Notes: generated from the letters alone by a model not told the origin. A stretch of 64,000 nt of DNA from Streptomyces sp. RKND-216 (GCF_004795255.1 NZ_SSBQ01000002.1:2371001-2435000); one strand, 5' to 3'. Positions 16,957 to 26,939 are shown, numbered from the stretch's first letter. Program-made: numbers and translations.

Positions 16957-17856
16957 TCAGCCCGCGGAGAGACCCCGCAGGGCGAGGTCGGCCAGTGCGC
17001 AGGCGAAGAGCGCCATGCCGATGAAGCCGTTCACCGTGAAGAAGGCCCGGTTCAGGCGGCTCAGGTCGTCCGGCCGCACGATCGCGTGCTCGTACGCGAA
17101 CGCGGCCGTCACGATCGTGAGCCCGGCCCACCACGGCAGGCCCGCGCCCGTCGCGACGCCGAACCACGCGAGCAGCAGCACCGTGACCCCGTGCGCGACG
17201 CGTGCGCCGTACAGCGCGGCCGCGATGCCGAAGCGCGCGGGCACGGACCGCACGCCCTCCGCGCGGTCGGCGGCGACGTCCTGGCAGCCGAAGATCAGGT
17301 CGAAGCCGCCGATCCAGATGCCGACCGCCAGGCCCAGCAGCACCGCCTCCCACGACCAGGCGCCGGTCACCGCGATCCACGCGCCGATCGGCCCGATGGC
17401 CTGCGCGAGTCCGAGGATGGCGTGCGGGAAGTCCGTGAAGCGCTTGCCGTACGGATAGACGACCATCGGCACCACGGCGGCCGGCGCCAGCGCCAGGCAC
17501 AGCGGGTTGAGCAGGGCCGCCGCGCCGAGGAAGACGGCCAGCGAGACCGCCGCGCCGACCTGCGCGGTGCGCACCGACACCGCGCCGGTGACGAGCTCCC
17601 GCCCCGCCGTGCGAGGGTTGCGGGCGTCGATCTCGCGGTCGATGATCCGGTTCGCGGCCATCGCGAACGTCCGCAGGCTCACCATGGCGACGGTGATCAG
17701 CAGCAGCTCCCACCAGTGCACGCGCCCGTCGTCCAGGAACATCGCGGTCAGGGCCGCGATGTAGGCGAAGGGCAGCGCGAACACCGAGTGCTCGATCATC
17801 ACCAGCCGCAGGAACGCGCTCACGGGGCTCGACGTCGCCTGCGCGTTCGAGGTCAC
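16957..17856 (-). CDS. mqnP: Menaquinone prenyltransferase MqnP (UbiA superfamily)
   Basis: 299 residues and eight to nine membrane helices. The two Asp-rich motifs of UbiA enzymes are NRIIDREIDARNPRT and DLIFGCQDVAADRAEG, which bind the Mg-prenyl diphosphate. In the futalosine pathway MqnP prenylates 1,4-dihydroxy-6-naphthoate at the membrane. The start is a GTG overlapping the UbiD stop by 4 bp (GTGA), so prenyltransferase and decarboxylase are translationally coupled and likely act in sequence. Confidence 0.92.
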   Translation of the reverse strand: MTSNAQATSSPVSAFLRLVMIEHSVFALPFAYIAALTAMFLDDGRVHWWELLLITVAMVSLRTFAMAANRIIDREIDARNPRTAGRELVTGAVSVRTAQVGAAVSLAVFLGAAALLNPLCLALAPAAVVPMVVYPYGKRFTDFPHAILGLAQAIGPIGAWIAVTGAWSWEAVLLGLAVGIWIGGFDLIFGCQDVAADRAEGVRSVPARFGIAAALYGARVAHGVTVLLLAWFGVATGAGLPWWAGLTIVTAAFAYEHAIVRPDDLSRLNRAFFTVNGFIGMALFACALADLALRGLSAG

Positions 17857-19304
17857 AGGCCGTACTCCTTCCAGCGGCGGTCGACCGTCGCCGCCGTGTC
17901 GGGGTCGGAGAGCACCATGTGCGGCCAGCCGCCGTCGCGGGTGTAGCCCTCCTCGGGCCACTTGGCGGTGGCGTCGATGCCCGCCTTGCCGCCCCAGAAC
18001 TGCTGGTAGGAGGCGTGGTCGAGGTGGTCGACGGGCCCGTCGACCACCTGGAGGTCGCGGGAGTAGTCGGTGTTGCCCAGCGCACGCCAGGCGACCTCGT
18101 GCAGGTCGTGCACGTCGCAGTCCGCGTCGACGACGACGATCAGCTTGGTGAGCGACATCATGTGCGCGCCCCAGATCGCGGACATCACCTTCTGCGCGTG
18201 CTTCGGGTAGCGCTTGTCGATGGAGACGATGGCGCAGTTGTGGAAGCCGCCGGCCTCGGGGAGGTGGTAGTCGACGATGTCCGGGACGATCACCTTGAGC
18301 AGCGGCAGGAAGAAGCGTTCCGTCGCCCGCCCCAGCGGGCCGTCCTCGGTCGGCGGACGGCCGACGACGATGGACTGCAGGACCGGCTTCTTCCGCATCG
18401 TGACGCAGTCGATCGTGAGCGCCGGGAACGGCTCCTGCGGCGTGTAGAAGCCGGTGTGGTCGCCGAACGGGCCCTCCGGCAGCATCTCGCCGGGCTCCAG
18501 CCATCCCTCCAGCACGACCTCCGCATCGGCCGGGACCTGCAGCGGCACCGTCTCGCAGTCGACCATCTCGACGCGCTTGCCCTGGACGAAGCCCGCGAAG
18601 AGGTACTCGTCGATGTCGGCGGGCAGCGGCGCGGTGGAGGCGTAGGTGACGGCGGGCGGGCAGCCGAAGGCGATCGCGACGGGCAGCTTCTCCCCGCGCC
18701 GGGCGGCGACCTGGTAGTGGTTCCGGCTGTCCTTGTGGATCTGCCAGTGCATGCCGATGGTGCGCTTGTCGTGCCGCTGGAGGCGGTAGAGGCCGAGGTT
18801 CCGTACGCCGGACTCCGGGTCCTTCGTGTGGGTGAGGCCGAGGTTGAAGAACGACCCGCCGTCCTCCGGCCAGGTGAACAGCGCGGGCAGCGCGTCCAGG
18901 TCCACGTCGTCGCCGCGCAGCACCACGTCCCTGACCGGGCCGTTACGCACCTTCTTCGGCGGCACGTGCGCCATCGCGCCCAGCTTGCCGAACGCCTCCC
19001 GCATACCGACGAAGCCCTGCGGCAGCTCCGGCTTGAGCAGCCCGCCGATCTTCTCGCTGATCTCGGCGTAGGACGTCAGGCCCAGGGCCTTGAGCAGCCG
19101 CCGGTCGGTGCCGTAGACGTTCATGGCCAGGGGCATCGAGGAACCCTTGACGTTCTCGAAGAGCAGTGCCGGCCCCCCGGACTTCTGCACCCGGTCGACG
19201 ATCTCCCCGACCTCGAGATACGGATCGACCTCCGCCTTGATGCGCTTGAGGTCGCCTTCGCGTTCGAGCGCCCGCAGCAGCGAGCGGAGATCGTCGTATG
19301 CCAT
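17853..19304 (-). CDS. UbiD-family menaquinone biosynthesis decarboxylase
   Basis: 483 residues. The protein reads as a complete UbiD enzyme (prenyl-FMN-dependent decarboxylase): LFENVKGSSMPLAMNVYGT near the N-terminus, the cofactor region (NLGLYRLQRHDKRTIGMHWQ), the catalytic Glu-Arg region (EGPFGDHTGFY) and a C-terminal helix bundle. It should remove the carboxylate of the prenylated dihydroxynaphthoate (role named MqnL in Streptomyces work). ATG at 19304 fits the family start MAYDDLRSLL; an ATG at 19322 is possible but adds six residues with no signal. It overlaps mqnP by 4 bp and depends on the ubiX gene 2.8 kb away. Confidence 0.92.
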   Translation of the reverse strand: MAYDDLRSLLRALEREGDLKRIKAEVDPYLEVGEIVDRVQKSGGPALLFENVKGSSMPLAMNVYGTDRRLLKALGLTSYAEISEKIGGLLKPELPQGFVGMREAFGKLGAMAHVPPKKVRNGPVRDVVLRGDDVDLDALPALFTWPEDGGSFFNLGLTHTKDPESGVRNLGLYRLQRHDKRTIGMHWQIHKDSRNHYQVAARRGEKLPVAIAFGCPPAVTYASTAPLPADIDEYLFAGFVQGKRVEMVDCETVPLQVPADAEVVLEGWLEPGEMLPEGPFGDHTGFYTPQEPFPALTIDCVTMRKKPVLQSIVVGRPPTEDGPLGRATERFFLPLLKVIVPDIVDYHLPEAGGFHNCAIVSIDKRYPKHAQKVMSAIWGAHMMSLTKLIVVVDADCDVHDLHEVAWRALGNTDYSRDLQVVDGPVDHLDHASYQQFWGGKAGIDATAKWPEEGYTRDGGWPHMVLSDPDTAATVDRRWKEYGL

Positions 19305-19383
19305 GGCCTCAGTATCGAGCATGCGGATTCCGGGCCGTTACGCTGGTGTCCGTACACCCGACGCACCCCAGGGGGCGCCCCGC

Positions 19384-19722
19384 ATGCTCAGGTATCTGCC
19401 GTTCCTGTTGGTCCTGGCGATCTGGATCTTCGCCTTCATCGACTGCCTGAACACGCCCGAGAACGAGGTGCGCAAGCTGCCGAAGCTGGCGTGGGTGTTC
19501 ATCGTGCTCCTCTTCGGGCAGGTGCTGATCGGCCCGATCGCCTGGTTCCTGGTCGGCAGGCCGCGGCGGAACGCGCCGTACGGCGCGCAGCGGCCGCAGG
19601 AGCGGCGCTGGGTGGCGCCGGACGACAACCCGGACTTCCTCAAGTCGCTGGGCGAGGAGGACGAGCGCCGCCGCCGCGACACCGGCGGCGGCGACGAGAC
19701 GCCGCCTCCGACGGGCGCCTGA
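19384..19722 (+). CDS. PLDc_N-domain small membrane protein
   Basis: 112 residues. Two hydrophobic helices (YLPFLLVLAIWIFAFIDCL and WVFIVLLFGQVLIGPIAWFL) flank a PxKLPK-type loop, and a charged cytoplasmic tail follows (GEEDERRRRDT). This is the PLDc_N (phospholipase D nuclease N-terminal) layout, a membrane module seen alone in many actinobacteria. It is divergent from the UbiD gene. The ATG follows an AGGGGGC stretch. Function unknown. Confidence 0.85.
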   Translation: MLRYLPFLLVLAIWIFAFIDCLNTPENEVRKLPKLAWVFIVLLFGQVLIGPIAWFLVGRPRRNAPYGAQRPQERRWVAPDDNPDFLKSLGEEDERRRRDTGGGDETPPPTGA

Positions 19723-19830
19723 TCCCTGGCGGGTCGGCCGACGCGTCCGGCGTGCCCGGCGGCCGTCGGCGCGGGCCGTGGCGGACCGGCGAGGTCCGCC
19801 CGCTCGGGCCGTACCGCCTGCGCCGGGACG

Positions 19831-20949
19831 TCAGATGCCGGCGTAGCTGTGCTTGCCGTTGAAGAAGACGTTGACGCCGTAGTAGTTGAAGAGGAAGCAG
19901 GCGAAGGCGAAGAGCGCCAGGTAGGCGGCCTTGCGGCCCTTCCATCCGGCGGTGGCGCGGGCGTGCAGGTAGCTGGCGTACGCGACCCAGGTGATGAAGG
20001 ACCAGACCTCCTTGGGGTCCCATCCCCAGTAGCGGCCCCAGGCGTCGCCGGCCCAGATGGCGCCCGCGACGATGGTGAAGGTCCAGAAGGGGAAGACGGC
20101 CGCGTTGACCCGGTAGGCGAACTTGTCCAGCGAGGACGACGAGGGCAGCCGCTCCAGCACGGAGGTGGCGAAAGCGCCCGGCCTGCCGCCGCCCAGGAGC
20201 TTGGTCTCGTAGCGGTCGCGGAAGAGGTACAGCACCGAGGTGACGAAACCGAGGTAGAACAGCGCGCCGCAGACGATGGCCAGCGAGACGTGGATCCACA
20301 GCCAGTAGGAGTGGAGCGCGGGGACCAGCTGGTCGGACTCGGTGTAGAGCCAGGTGGTGGCGAGACCGAGGTCGAGGAGCACGGTGGTGACGAGCGGCAG
20401 GCCGATCCAGCGGATGTTCTTCTTCGCCAGCAGGAAACCGAGGTAGGCGCCGACGATCACCATGGAGAACGCGGTGGAGAACTCGTACATGTTCGCCCAC
20501 GGCGCGCGGCCGACGGACAGCGCGCGGGTGAGCACGCCGCCCGCGTGCAGCGCGAAGGCCAGGACGGTCAGCGAGATCGCCATCCGCCCGTAGAGGTCGC
20601 CCTTCTCGTCCCCGCCGGCGGCCCCCGGACCGTCGGGCAGGTCGCCGCGCCGGCCGGCGCTGGAGCGGGTGACGACCTTGGGGCGCTCCAACACGCTCGT
20701 GGAGCCGCCCTTCCTGACCGTGACCGCGGGAGCCGCCTGCCCGGCGGCGTCCTGCGCGGCGGCGTCCTGCCCGGCGGCGGAGGTGAGCGCGGCAGCCGTA
20801 CGGGCCACCTTGCTGCGGCTGCCGAGCACCCACTCGGCGATGTGCGCGACGAACGCGAGGACATAGACGGCCATCGCGGAGTAGATCAGGTAGTTGCTGA
20901 TCTCGGCGAGCGGCTCGTTGGTCGCGGCGGCGATGTTCACCAGGTTCAC
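19831..20949 (-). CDS. ccsB: Cytochrome c biogenesis protein CcsB/ResC
   Basis: 372 residues, multi-spanning membrane protein. The tryptophan-rich haem-handling WWD motif reads WAGDAWGRYWGWDPKEVWSF, with conserved His residues in the flanking helices (ALHSYWLWIH, FALHAG). With ResB it exports haem and ligates it to apocytochrome c (System II). The start GTG overlaps the resB stop by 4 bp (GTGA). A long Ala/Gly/Gln-rich cytoplasmic loop (about residues 45-115) separates the first helix from the core, longer than in Bacillus. Confidence 0.95.
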   Translation of the reverse strand: MNLVNIAAATNEPLAEISNYLIYSAMAVYVLAFVAHIAEWVLGSRSKVARTAAALTSAAGQDAAAQDAAGQAAPAVTVRKGGSTSVLERPKVVTRSSAGRRGDLPDGPGAAGGDEKGDLYGRMAISLTVLAFALHAGGVLTRALSVGRAPWANMYEFSTAFSMVIVGAYLGFLLAKKNIRWIGLPLVTTVLLDLGLATTWLYTESDQLVPALHSYWLWIHVSLAIVCGALFYLGFVTSVLYLFRDRYETKLLGGGRPGAFATSVLERLPSSSSLDKFAYRVNAAVFPFWTFTIVAGAIWAGDAWGRYWGWDPKEVWSFITWVAYASYLHARATAGWKGRKAAYLALFAFACFLFNYYGVNVFFNGKHSYAGI

Positions 20950-22754
20950 GGGCGGTCTCCTCGGGAGGGTGCCTCTTGTGCTGCGTCGGCGTCGGACTCC
21001 GCCGTGTCCCCGTCGGGGGCGGCGGCCGGCGGTGCCTTGTCCTGCAGGGCGTACGCGAGGTCGCCCAGTTCTTCGGGGAGGCGGGGCGACTCGCTGCGTC
21101 CCAGCCCGGCCATCTCGACGCTGGTGGTGCCGTGCGGGCCGGGGACGGCCCGGACCCACATCCGGCGGCGCTGGATGAACAACGAGCCGGCGAGTCCGGC
21201 GATGGCGATGAGCGCGCCGGCGAGAGCCCAGACGTTGCCGGCTTGGTGGGCGACCTGGAAGTTCGCCCACTGCTTGACGCCCTCGAACCTCAGCGTGCCC
21301 TTGCCGTCGGGCAGCCTCATGGACTCGCCGGGCAGCAGCTTCTTCGCCAGCGGACCGCCGTCCTCGGCCTTGAACTGCTTCATGCTGTCCGTGTCCAGCT
21401 GGTACACGTTCTGCGGGATGCCGGAGTCGACACCCAGGTCGCCCCGGTAGGCGGTGAGGAACAGGACCGGGTATTTCAGCTCCGGCCAGCGGGAGAACAT
21501 GCTGCCCGAGCCGGCACCGCCGAAGGTGGGCACGAAGAAGCCCTGGAAGCCGAACTGCTCCCGCTCGCCCTCCTCGTTCACCGCGTCGGTGACCTTGATG
21601 ACGCCGCTGGAGGTCAGGTTGGTGTCCTGCGGCAGGAACGGCACCGGGCCGCGGTAGGCGACCTCGCCGCTCGCGTCGGTGAAGGAGACGACCGGGGCGT
21701 AGCCGTTGGCGAGCAGATAGACCTTGGTGTCGCCGATCTCCAGCGGCTCGTTGACCTGGATGGTGGTCTTCCGCTCCGGGCCGTCCGGGGACGTCCAGTA
21801 CGTGACGTCGGCTCGGGCCGTACGGACGCTGCCGCGGTTCGGGCCGTTCTCCTCGTACGACGCGTCGAAGTCGTCCAGGCGGAACCCGAAGCCGTCGAGG
21901 TCGTCAGAGGCGAAGAGCGAACCGGAGGAGAAGTCGTCGTACTGGGAGAGCGTGTTGGAGAAGCTGCTGCCGACGGGGACCAGCGTGCCGCCCTCGGAGC
22001 GGAAGAGCTGGCCGGCGGCGAACGCCACCAGCAGCACGATCAGCGCGATGTGGAACAGCAGGTTGCCGGCCTCGCGCAGGTAGCCCTTCTCCGACGCGAC
22101 GGCGTCGCCCTCGGCGGCCACCCGGTAGCGCTTGCCGCGCAGCAGCTCCCGCGCGGCCTCCCGTACGGCCTCGGGGGAGGCGTCGGTGCGCCAGGTGGTG
22201 AAGGCGGGCATCCGGTCCAGGCGGCGCGGAGCGCGCGGCGGACGGGCGCGGAGCTGTCCGGCGAACTGCCCGCTGCGGGGCAGAATGCAGCCGATCAGCG
22301 AGACGAACAACAGGATGTAGATCGCGGAGAACCACACCGAGCTGTAGACGTCGAAGAGCTGGAGCGCGTCGTAGACGTTCCCCAGGGCCGGATTCTCGGC
22401 GCGGAAGTCGTCGACCCGGGTGGGGTCGACGGAGGACTGCGGGATGACCGAGCCGGGGATGGCGGCGAGGGAGAGCAGGAAGAGCAGGATCAGCGCGACC
22501 CGCATCGAGGTGAGCTGACGCCAGAACCAGCGGGCCCAGCCGAGGACTTCGCGGCCGGTCCAGGCGGCGCCGCCCCTGACGCCGGGGGCGCGGACGCCGC
22601 CGAACGAGCCCTGCACGGCCTGCCCGCTCTCCTCGACGGGGGCGGTGGAGAGCTGCGACATGGCCGCGCCGAGCTCCGGCTCCTCCGTGGCGGAGTCCGG
22701 GCGCGCGGCGGACGGGCGCTCGTTGTCCGGCCGGGTGGTGGTGTCGTCGGTCAT
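20946..22754 (-). CDS. resB: Cytochrome c biogenesis protein ResB
   Basis: 602 residues. An acidic, disordered N-terminus is followed by ResB membrane segments (VALILLFLLSLAAIPGSVIP, then IYILLFVSLIGCILP) and a large periplasmic domain; the last helix (AGNVWALAGALIAIAGLAGSL) precedes a cytoplasmic tail. The conserved LLFHIALIVLLVAFAAGQ segment carries the periplasmic haem-site His. It is the System II partner of CcsB and overlaps ccsB by 4 bp. The upstream gene ccdA ends only 4 bp before it, so resB belongs to a four-gene maturation operon. Confidence 0.95.
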   Translation of the reverse strand: MTDDTTTRPDNERPSAARPDSATEEPELGAAMSQLSTAPVEESGQAVQGSFGGVRAPGVRGGAAWTGREVLGWARWFWRQLTSMRVALILLFLLSLAAIPGSVIPQSSVDPTRVDDFRAENPALGNVYDALQLFDVYSSVWFSAIYILLFVSLIGCILPRSGQFAGQLRARPPRAPRRLDRMPAFTTWRTDASPEAVREAARELLRGKRYRVAAEGDAVASEKGYLREAGNLLFHIALIVLLVAFAAGQLFRSEGGTLVPVGSSFSNTLSQYDDFSSGSLFASDDLDGFGFRLDDFDASYEENGPNRGSVRTARADVTYWTSPDGPERKTTIQVNEPLEIGDTKVYLLANGYAPVVSFTDASGEVAYRGPVPFLPQDTNLTSSGVIKVTDAVNEEGEREQFGFQGFFVPTFGGAGSGSMFSRWPELKYPVLFLTAYRGDLGVDSGIPQNVYQLDTDSMKQFKAEDGGPLAKKLLPGESMRLPDGKGTLRFEGVKQWANFQVAHQAGNVWALAGALIAIAGLAGSLFIQRRRMWVRAVPGPHGTTSVEMAGLGRSESPRLPEELGDLAYALQDKAPPAAAPDGDTAESDADAAQEAPSRGDRP

Positions 22755-22758
22755 CCGC

Positions 22759-23556
22759 TCAGATCCCCACGGTGAATCCGGCGGCGCCGGACCACACCTG
22801 CAGTTCGTAGACGATTCGGTCCCAGGCCCCCGTGACGAGCAGCACGCCGACGGCGACCAGCAGGCCGCCGCCGATGCGCATCACCCAGACATAGTGCCGC
22901 TTGACCCAGCCGAACGCCCCGAGGGTGCGGCGGAACAGCACCGCGGCCAGCAGGAACGGCAGGCCGAGGCCCAGGCAGTAGGCGGCGGTCAGCACCGCGC
23001 CGCGCCAGGCGCTGGCCTCGTTGAGCGCGAGCGCGGTCACCGCGGACAGGGTCGGGCCGATGCACGGCGTCCAGCCGATGCCGAACAGCACGCCCAGCAC
23101 CGGCGCACCCGCGAGGCCCACGGCCGGACGGCGGTGGATGCGGAACTCGCGGCTGGTGAGACGGTTGAGCAGGCCGGAGCCGGAGCTCATGAACGACAGC
23201 CCCAGCAGGATCGTGAGACCGCCCAGCACGCGGGAGATGATCTCGCGATGCTCCTGGAGGGTGTTGCCGAAGTAGCCGAACAGCGCGCCGCCGGAGACGA
23301 ACACGGCGGTGAAGCCGAGGACGAACAGCGCGGCGCCGGCGAGCACCCGGCCCCTGCGGGCGTCCGCGAGGTCGGTGCCGCTGACGCCGGTGACGTAGCT
23401 CAGGTAGCCGGGGACGAGGGGCAGCACGCAGGGCGAGAAGAACGACACCAGCCCGGCGAGCAGGGCGATCGGGAGCGCCAGGATCAGCGCGCCGCTGACG
23501 ACGGTCTCGTCCGGCGCCACGGCGAGGGTGGTCAGGGCCGCGGTGGGGTCGCTCAT
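22759..23556 (-). CDS. ccdA: CcdA/DsbD-like thiol-disulfide transporter
   Basis: 265 residues with six membrane helices. The two essential Cys lie in FFSPCVLPLVPGYLSYVTG (helix 1) and GIGWTPCIGPTLSAV (helix 4). CcdA passes reducing power from cytoplasmic thioredoxin to the extracytoplasmic thioredoxin-like lipoprotein encoded just upstream, keeping apocytochrome c Cys reduced for haem attachment. It sits 7 bp after the thioredoxin-like gene and 4 bp before resB. Confidence 0.94.
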   Translation of the reverse strand: MSDPTAALTTLAVAPDETVVSGALILALPIALLAGLVSFFSPCVLPLVPGYLSYVTGVSGTDLADARRGRVLAGAALFVLGFTAVFVSGGALFGYFGNTLQEHREIISRVLGGLTILLGLSFMSSGSGLLNRLTSREFRIHRRPAVGLAGAPVLGVLFGIGWTPCIGPTLSAVTALALNEASAWRGAVLTAAYCLGLGLPFLLAAVLFRRTLGAFGWVKRHYVWVMRIGGGLLVAVGVLLVTGAWDRIVYELQVWSGAAGFTVGI

Positions 23557-23563
23557 CGCACCG

Positions 23564-24172
23564 TCACTTCTCCGCGAGCACCGGCTCGATCAGCGAGCGC
23601 AGCTGCTTCTCGCCGAGTTCGTCGAGCGCCTGGACGGCGATCTTCCCGTCCTGGTCGATGATCAGCGTGGAGGGGATGGTCTGGAGCGAGAGCGTGCCCT
23701 TGGGGAACTTCAGCATCTGCCGGCCGCTGGGGTCGAAGAGGCTCGGGTAGGGGATGCCGTAGGTGCGCTCGAACGCCTGGGCCGGCTCCTTGTACTGGTC
23801 GCGGGTGTTGATGCCGAGGAACCGGACGCCGTCGTCCGTCATGTCCTCGGCGACCTTCGCGAAGTGCGGGGCCTCCGCCCGGCACGGTGCGCACCAGGAG
23901 CCCCACACGTTGACCACCACGACCTCGCCGCGGAAGTCGGAGAGGCGCACCCGGCCGTCGCCGACCGTCTCGCCGCCGATGTCGGGGGCGTCCTTGCGTT
24001 CCGCGGCAGGCACCTTCGTGATCCGGCCGGTGCCCTGGACGTAGCCCTTGTCCCCGCCGCCGGTGGCTTCCGGGGCGTCCCCGCATCCGGTCAGGAGCAG
24101 CCCGCCGGCGACGGCGAGTACAGCCGCGGCCGACAGGGGCGTACGACGACGGGCGGCGCGGATCGGACTCAT
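23564..24172 (-). CDS. resA: ResA/TlpA-like thiol-disulfide oxidoreductase lipoprotein
   Basis: 202 residues. A lipoprotein signal peptide with lipobox LLTGC (Cys30) is followed by an extracytoplasmic thioredoxin fold with active site WCAPC (Cys94, Cys97) in NVWGSWCAPCRAEAP, and the cis-Pro region QTIPSTLIID. It is predicted to reduce apocytochrome c, powered by CcdA. ATG at 24172 is preferred because the following sequence is a clean signal peptide; a GGGAA sits about 10 nt upstream. First gene of the maturation operon. Confidence 0.93.
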   Translation of the reverse strand: MSPIRAARRRTPLSAAAVLAVAGGLLLTGCGDAPEATGGGDKGYVQGTGRITKVPAAERKDAPDIGGETVGDGRVRLSDFRGEVVVVNVWGSWCAPCRAEAPHFAKVAEDMTDDGVRFLGINTRDQYKEPAQAFERTYGIPYPSLFDPSGRQMLKFPKGTLSLQTIPSTLIIDQDGKIAVQALDELGEKQLRSLIEPVLAEK

Positions 24173-24275
24173 GTGAAAAGTTTCCCATGGGGTCGCAGGA
24201 CGATCTCCGCACCCCCTGGTAGGGCTCGTATCAGCAGGTCGGAGCATGTTTCGGGGTACATGTGAGCAGCCGCTC

Positions 24276-24947
24276 TCAGGCGCCCGCGGCGGGCCGGTCG
24301 CCGCGCGGGCCGCTGGCCCGCAGGTGCGGCGGTACGAGGTCCAGCGCCGGCTCGCTGTACGCCACCGAGACGATCTTGTCGTCCAGATAGGTGAACGAGG
24401 TCAGCGAGGCGAGGGTGCACTGGCGGGTGCGCGGGTCGTGCCAGAGGCGGCGCCGCTCGACGTAGGAGCGCAGCGTCCAGATCGGCAGCTGGTGGCTGAC
24501 GCACACCGCCTCGTGGCCGCGCGCCGCGTTCTTCGCCGCCTCCACTGCGCCCGACATGCGTACCACCTGGTCGATGTACGGCTCGCCCCAGGACGGGCGG
24601 AAGGGGTTGCGCAGGTGCCGCCAGTTCGCGGGGCTGCGCAGGGCGCCGTCGCCGACGCCGAAGGTCTTGCCCTGGAAGCGGTTGCCCGCCTCGATCAACC
24701 GCTCGTCGGTGGCGAGGTCCAGTCCGAGGGCCTTGGCGGTCGGCGCGGCCGTCTCCTGCGCGCGCTCCAGCGGCGAGGCCACGGCGTGCACGATGTCCCG
24801 GTCGGCCAGGTGCTCCGCCACCCGGTCGGCCATGCGGCGGCCGAGGTCGGACAGGTGGTAGCCGGGCAGCCGGCCGTACAGGATGCCCTCCGGGTTGTGC
24901 ACCTCGCCGTGTCTGACCACGTGCACCACCGTCACGATGGGGGTCAT
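24276..24947 (-). CDS. Histidine phosphatase family protein
   Basis: 223 residues. The N-terminal RHG motif ([11 protein letters not shown]) supplies the phosphohistidine nucleophile; SHQLPIWTL carries the second catalytic His; the acid/Arg site is SPLERAQET. The family includes phosphoglycerate mutases and many broad phosphatases, so the substrate is not fixed. The start overlaps the hemL stop by 4 bp (ATGA), so it is co-translated with hemL and lies just upstream of the cytochrome c maturation genes on the same strand. Confidence 0.9.
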   Translation of the reverse strand: MTPIVTVVHVVRHGEVHNPEGILYGRLPGYHLSDLGRRMADRVAEHLADRDIVHAVASPLERAQETAAPTAKALGLDLATDERLIEAGNRFQGKTFGVGDGALRSPANWRHLRNPFRPSWGEPYIDQVVRMSGAVEAAKNAARGHEAVCVSHQLPIWTLRSYVERRRLWHDPRTRQCTLASLTSFTYLDDKIVSVAYSEPALDLVPPHLRASGPRGDRPAAGA

Positions 24948-26263
24948 GCGGCGGCCTCCGGCTTCGCCTGGGCCGCGGCGCGCGCGGCGGACGGCAGCGC
25001 GGCGGCGATCCGCTCGACGGCGCGTTCGTCGTGCGCGGTGGAGACGAACCACGACTCGAAGGCGGACGGCGGCAGGTAGACGCCCTGCTCCAGCATCGCG
25101 TGGAAGAACGCGGTGTAGCGGAACGCCTCCTGGGCCTTGGCACCCGCGTAGTCCGTGACCGGGGTGTCGGTGAAGAAGACGGAGAACATGTTCCCGGCGG
25201 ACTGGAGCCGGTGGGCGACACCCTCCGCGGTCAGCGCCTCGGTGACCAGGCCGCGCAGCCGCTCGGAGACCGTGTCGACGGCCCCGTACGCCGCGTCGTC
25301 CAGCAACCGCAGCTGCGCGACGCCGGCGGCGGTGGCGACCGGGTTCCCGGACAGCGTGCCCGCCTGGTAGACGGGGCCGACCGGAGCGAGGTGGTCCATG
25401 ACGTCCCTGCGGCCGCCGAACGCCGCCGCGGGAAAGCCGCCCCCCATCACCTTGCCGAACGTCATCAGGTCCGGTTCGACGCCGTCCAGGCCGTACCAGC
25501 CGGCCCGGCTCACCCGGAAACCGGTCATGACCTCGTCGGAGACGTACAGCGCGCCGTGCGTGCGGCACAGGTCGCGCAGCGCCTGGTTGAAGCCGTCCCG
25601 GGGCGGAACGACGCCCATGTTGCCCGGCGACGCCTCGGTGATCACACACGCGATCTGGCCGGGGTGCGCGGCGAACGCCTCGGTCACGGCGGCGAGGTCG
25701 TTGTAGGGCAGCACGATCGTGTCGCCGGCCTGCGCGCCGGTGACCCCCGGGGTGTCCGGCAGCGCGAAGGTGGCGACGCCCGAGCCGGCGGCGGCCAGCA
25801 GCGCGTCCACGTGGCCGTGGTAGCAGCCGGCGAACTTCACCACCTTGGGCCGCCCGGTGAATCCGCGGGCGAGCCGGATCGCCGACATCGTCGCCTCGGT
25901 GCCGCTGGAGACCAGCCGCACCCGTTCCACCGGCGCCACCCGCCGCACGATCTCCTCGGCCAGTTCGACCTCCGCCTCGCCCGGCGTGCCGAACGACGTG
26001 CCGCGCGCGACGGCCGCCTGCACCGCGGAGAGCACCTCGGGGTGGGAGTGACCGAGGATCATCGGCCCCCACGAGCAGACCAGGTCGACGTACTCGCGGC
26101 CGTCGGCGTCCGTGAGGTACGGACCGGTGCCGGACACCATGAAGCGGGGCGTACCGCCCACCGCGCCGAAGGCGCGGACCGGCGAGTTCACGCCGCCCGG
26201 TGTCACGGCGGCGGCACGATCGAAGAGCGACTGCGATACTGGGGTGTCGTACGAGGGAGTCAC
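24944..26263 (-). CDS. hemL: Glutamate-1-semialdehyde 2,1-aminomutase
   Basis: 439 residues. HemL converts glutamate-1-semialdehyde to 5-aminolevulinate, the step between HemA (48066-49613) and HemB (44262-45281). The PLP Lys271 is in [12 protein letters not shown]; other marks are [13 protein letters not shown], the aspartate in [11 protein letters not shown] and GTLSGNP. The GTG at 26263 fits the family start and has GGAAGG some 15-20 nt upstream. It is separated from the other hem genes but coupled to the histidine phosphatase gene by a 4-bp overlap. Confidence 0.95.
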   Translation of the reverse strand: MTPSYDTPVSQSLFDRAAAVTPGGVNSPVRAFGAVGGTPRFMVSGTGPYLTDADGREYVDLVCSWGPMILGHSHPEVLSAVQAAVARGTSFGTPGEAEVELAEEIVRRVAPVERVRLVSSGTEATMSAIRLARGFTGRPKVVKFAGCYHGHVDALLAAAGSGVATFALPDTPGVTGAQAGDTIVLPYNDLAAVTEAFAAHPGQIACVITEASPGNMGVVPPRDGFNQALRDLCRTHGALYVSDEVMTGFRVSRAGWYGLDGVEPDLMTFGKVMGGGFPAAAFGGRRDVMDHLAPVGPVYQAGTLSGNPVATAAGVAQLRLLDDAAYGAVDTVSERLRGLVTEALTAEGVAHRLQSAGNMFSVFFTDTPVTDYAGAKAQEAFRYTAFFHAMLEQGVYLPPSAFESWFVSTAHDERAVERIAAALPSAARAAAQAKPEAAA

Positions 26264-26510
26264 GGGGCCATGGTGGCAGACCTTCCCCAGCGGGTACGCC
26301 TTCGGGGCGTTTCGCGCCCGCCTGCGCGGGGAGGTCTTTGACACGATGATCTGGTTGCGCGGCGGGGGCCGCTAGTGGTCGGGTGGTGACATGCAGCGCG
26401 GTGGCGGACTGGGCGAGGGTACCGGGGGACTCGAGCCTGAGCAGGCACGGGGACGTCACCGGCGTGAAGCGGCGAGAACAGAGAGCAGCAGGGGTGGCGG
26501 CGGAGTGGGG

Positions 26511-26939
26511 GTGACCTACAAGTACTTCGGCGCGCCGGACGGTGCGACCGCCGCTCGCGTGCCGATCTCCATGCGCCCGGAAGAGCTCGGCGGCGACGAG
26601 CTGGGCCACGGCATGTTCACCAAGATCAAGCCGGAGACCATGGCGGCGATGGTGCTCACGGGCATCGAGGGCATACCCCTGCACCGCGTCCCGCCGCTCG
26701 AGCTCGTCGTCCTGCACCCGGACTACGCCGTGGTGAAGCTCCCGATGACGGTCGTCGACCCGCTGCGCGGCATCGGCGAGGAGTCGGTCGGCGCGGCCGC
26801 GTTCATCTGGTCGACGGTCCCCGACCGCAGCGGCCCGCAGGACGCCTTCAACGTCTACCGGCTGCTGCACGAGTGGCAGGACTTCTCCGAACGCCTCCAC
26901 ATGGCCGGCCACCAGCCGTACTGCCTCGTCTGGCCCTGA
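26511..26939 (+). CDS. Conserved hypothetical protein, divergent from hemL
   Basis: 142 residues. The GTG at 26511 has GGAG 5 nt upstream. The protein is soluble, with no signal or membrane helix, and mixed alpha/beta character (PLELVVLHPDYAVVKLPMTV; DAFNVYRLLHEWQDFSERLH). I do not recognise a named family, but high third-position G/C and the ribosome-binding site show it is a real gene. The 247 bp upstream back to hemL hold a TTGACA box at 26338-26343 but no convincing -10. Confidence 0.75.
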   Translation: MTYKYFGAPDGATAARVPISMRPEELGGDELGHGMFTKIKPETMAAMVLTGIEGIPLHRVPPLELVVLHPDYAVVKLPMTVVDPLRGIGEESVGAAAFIWSTVPDRSGPQDAFNVYRLLHEWQDFSERLHMAGHQPYCLVWP

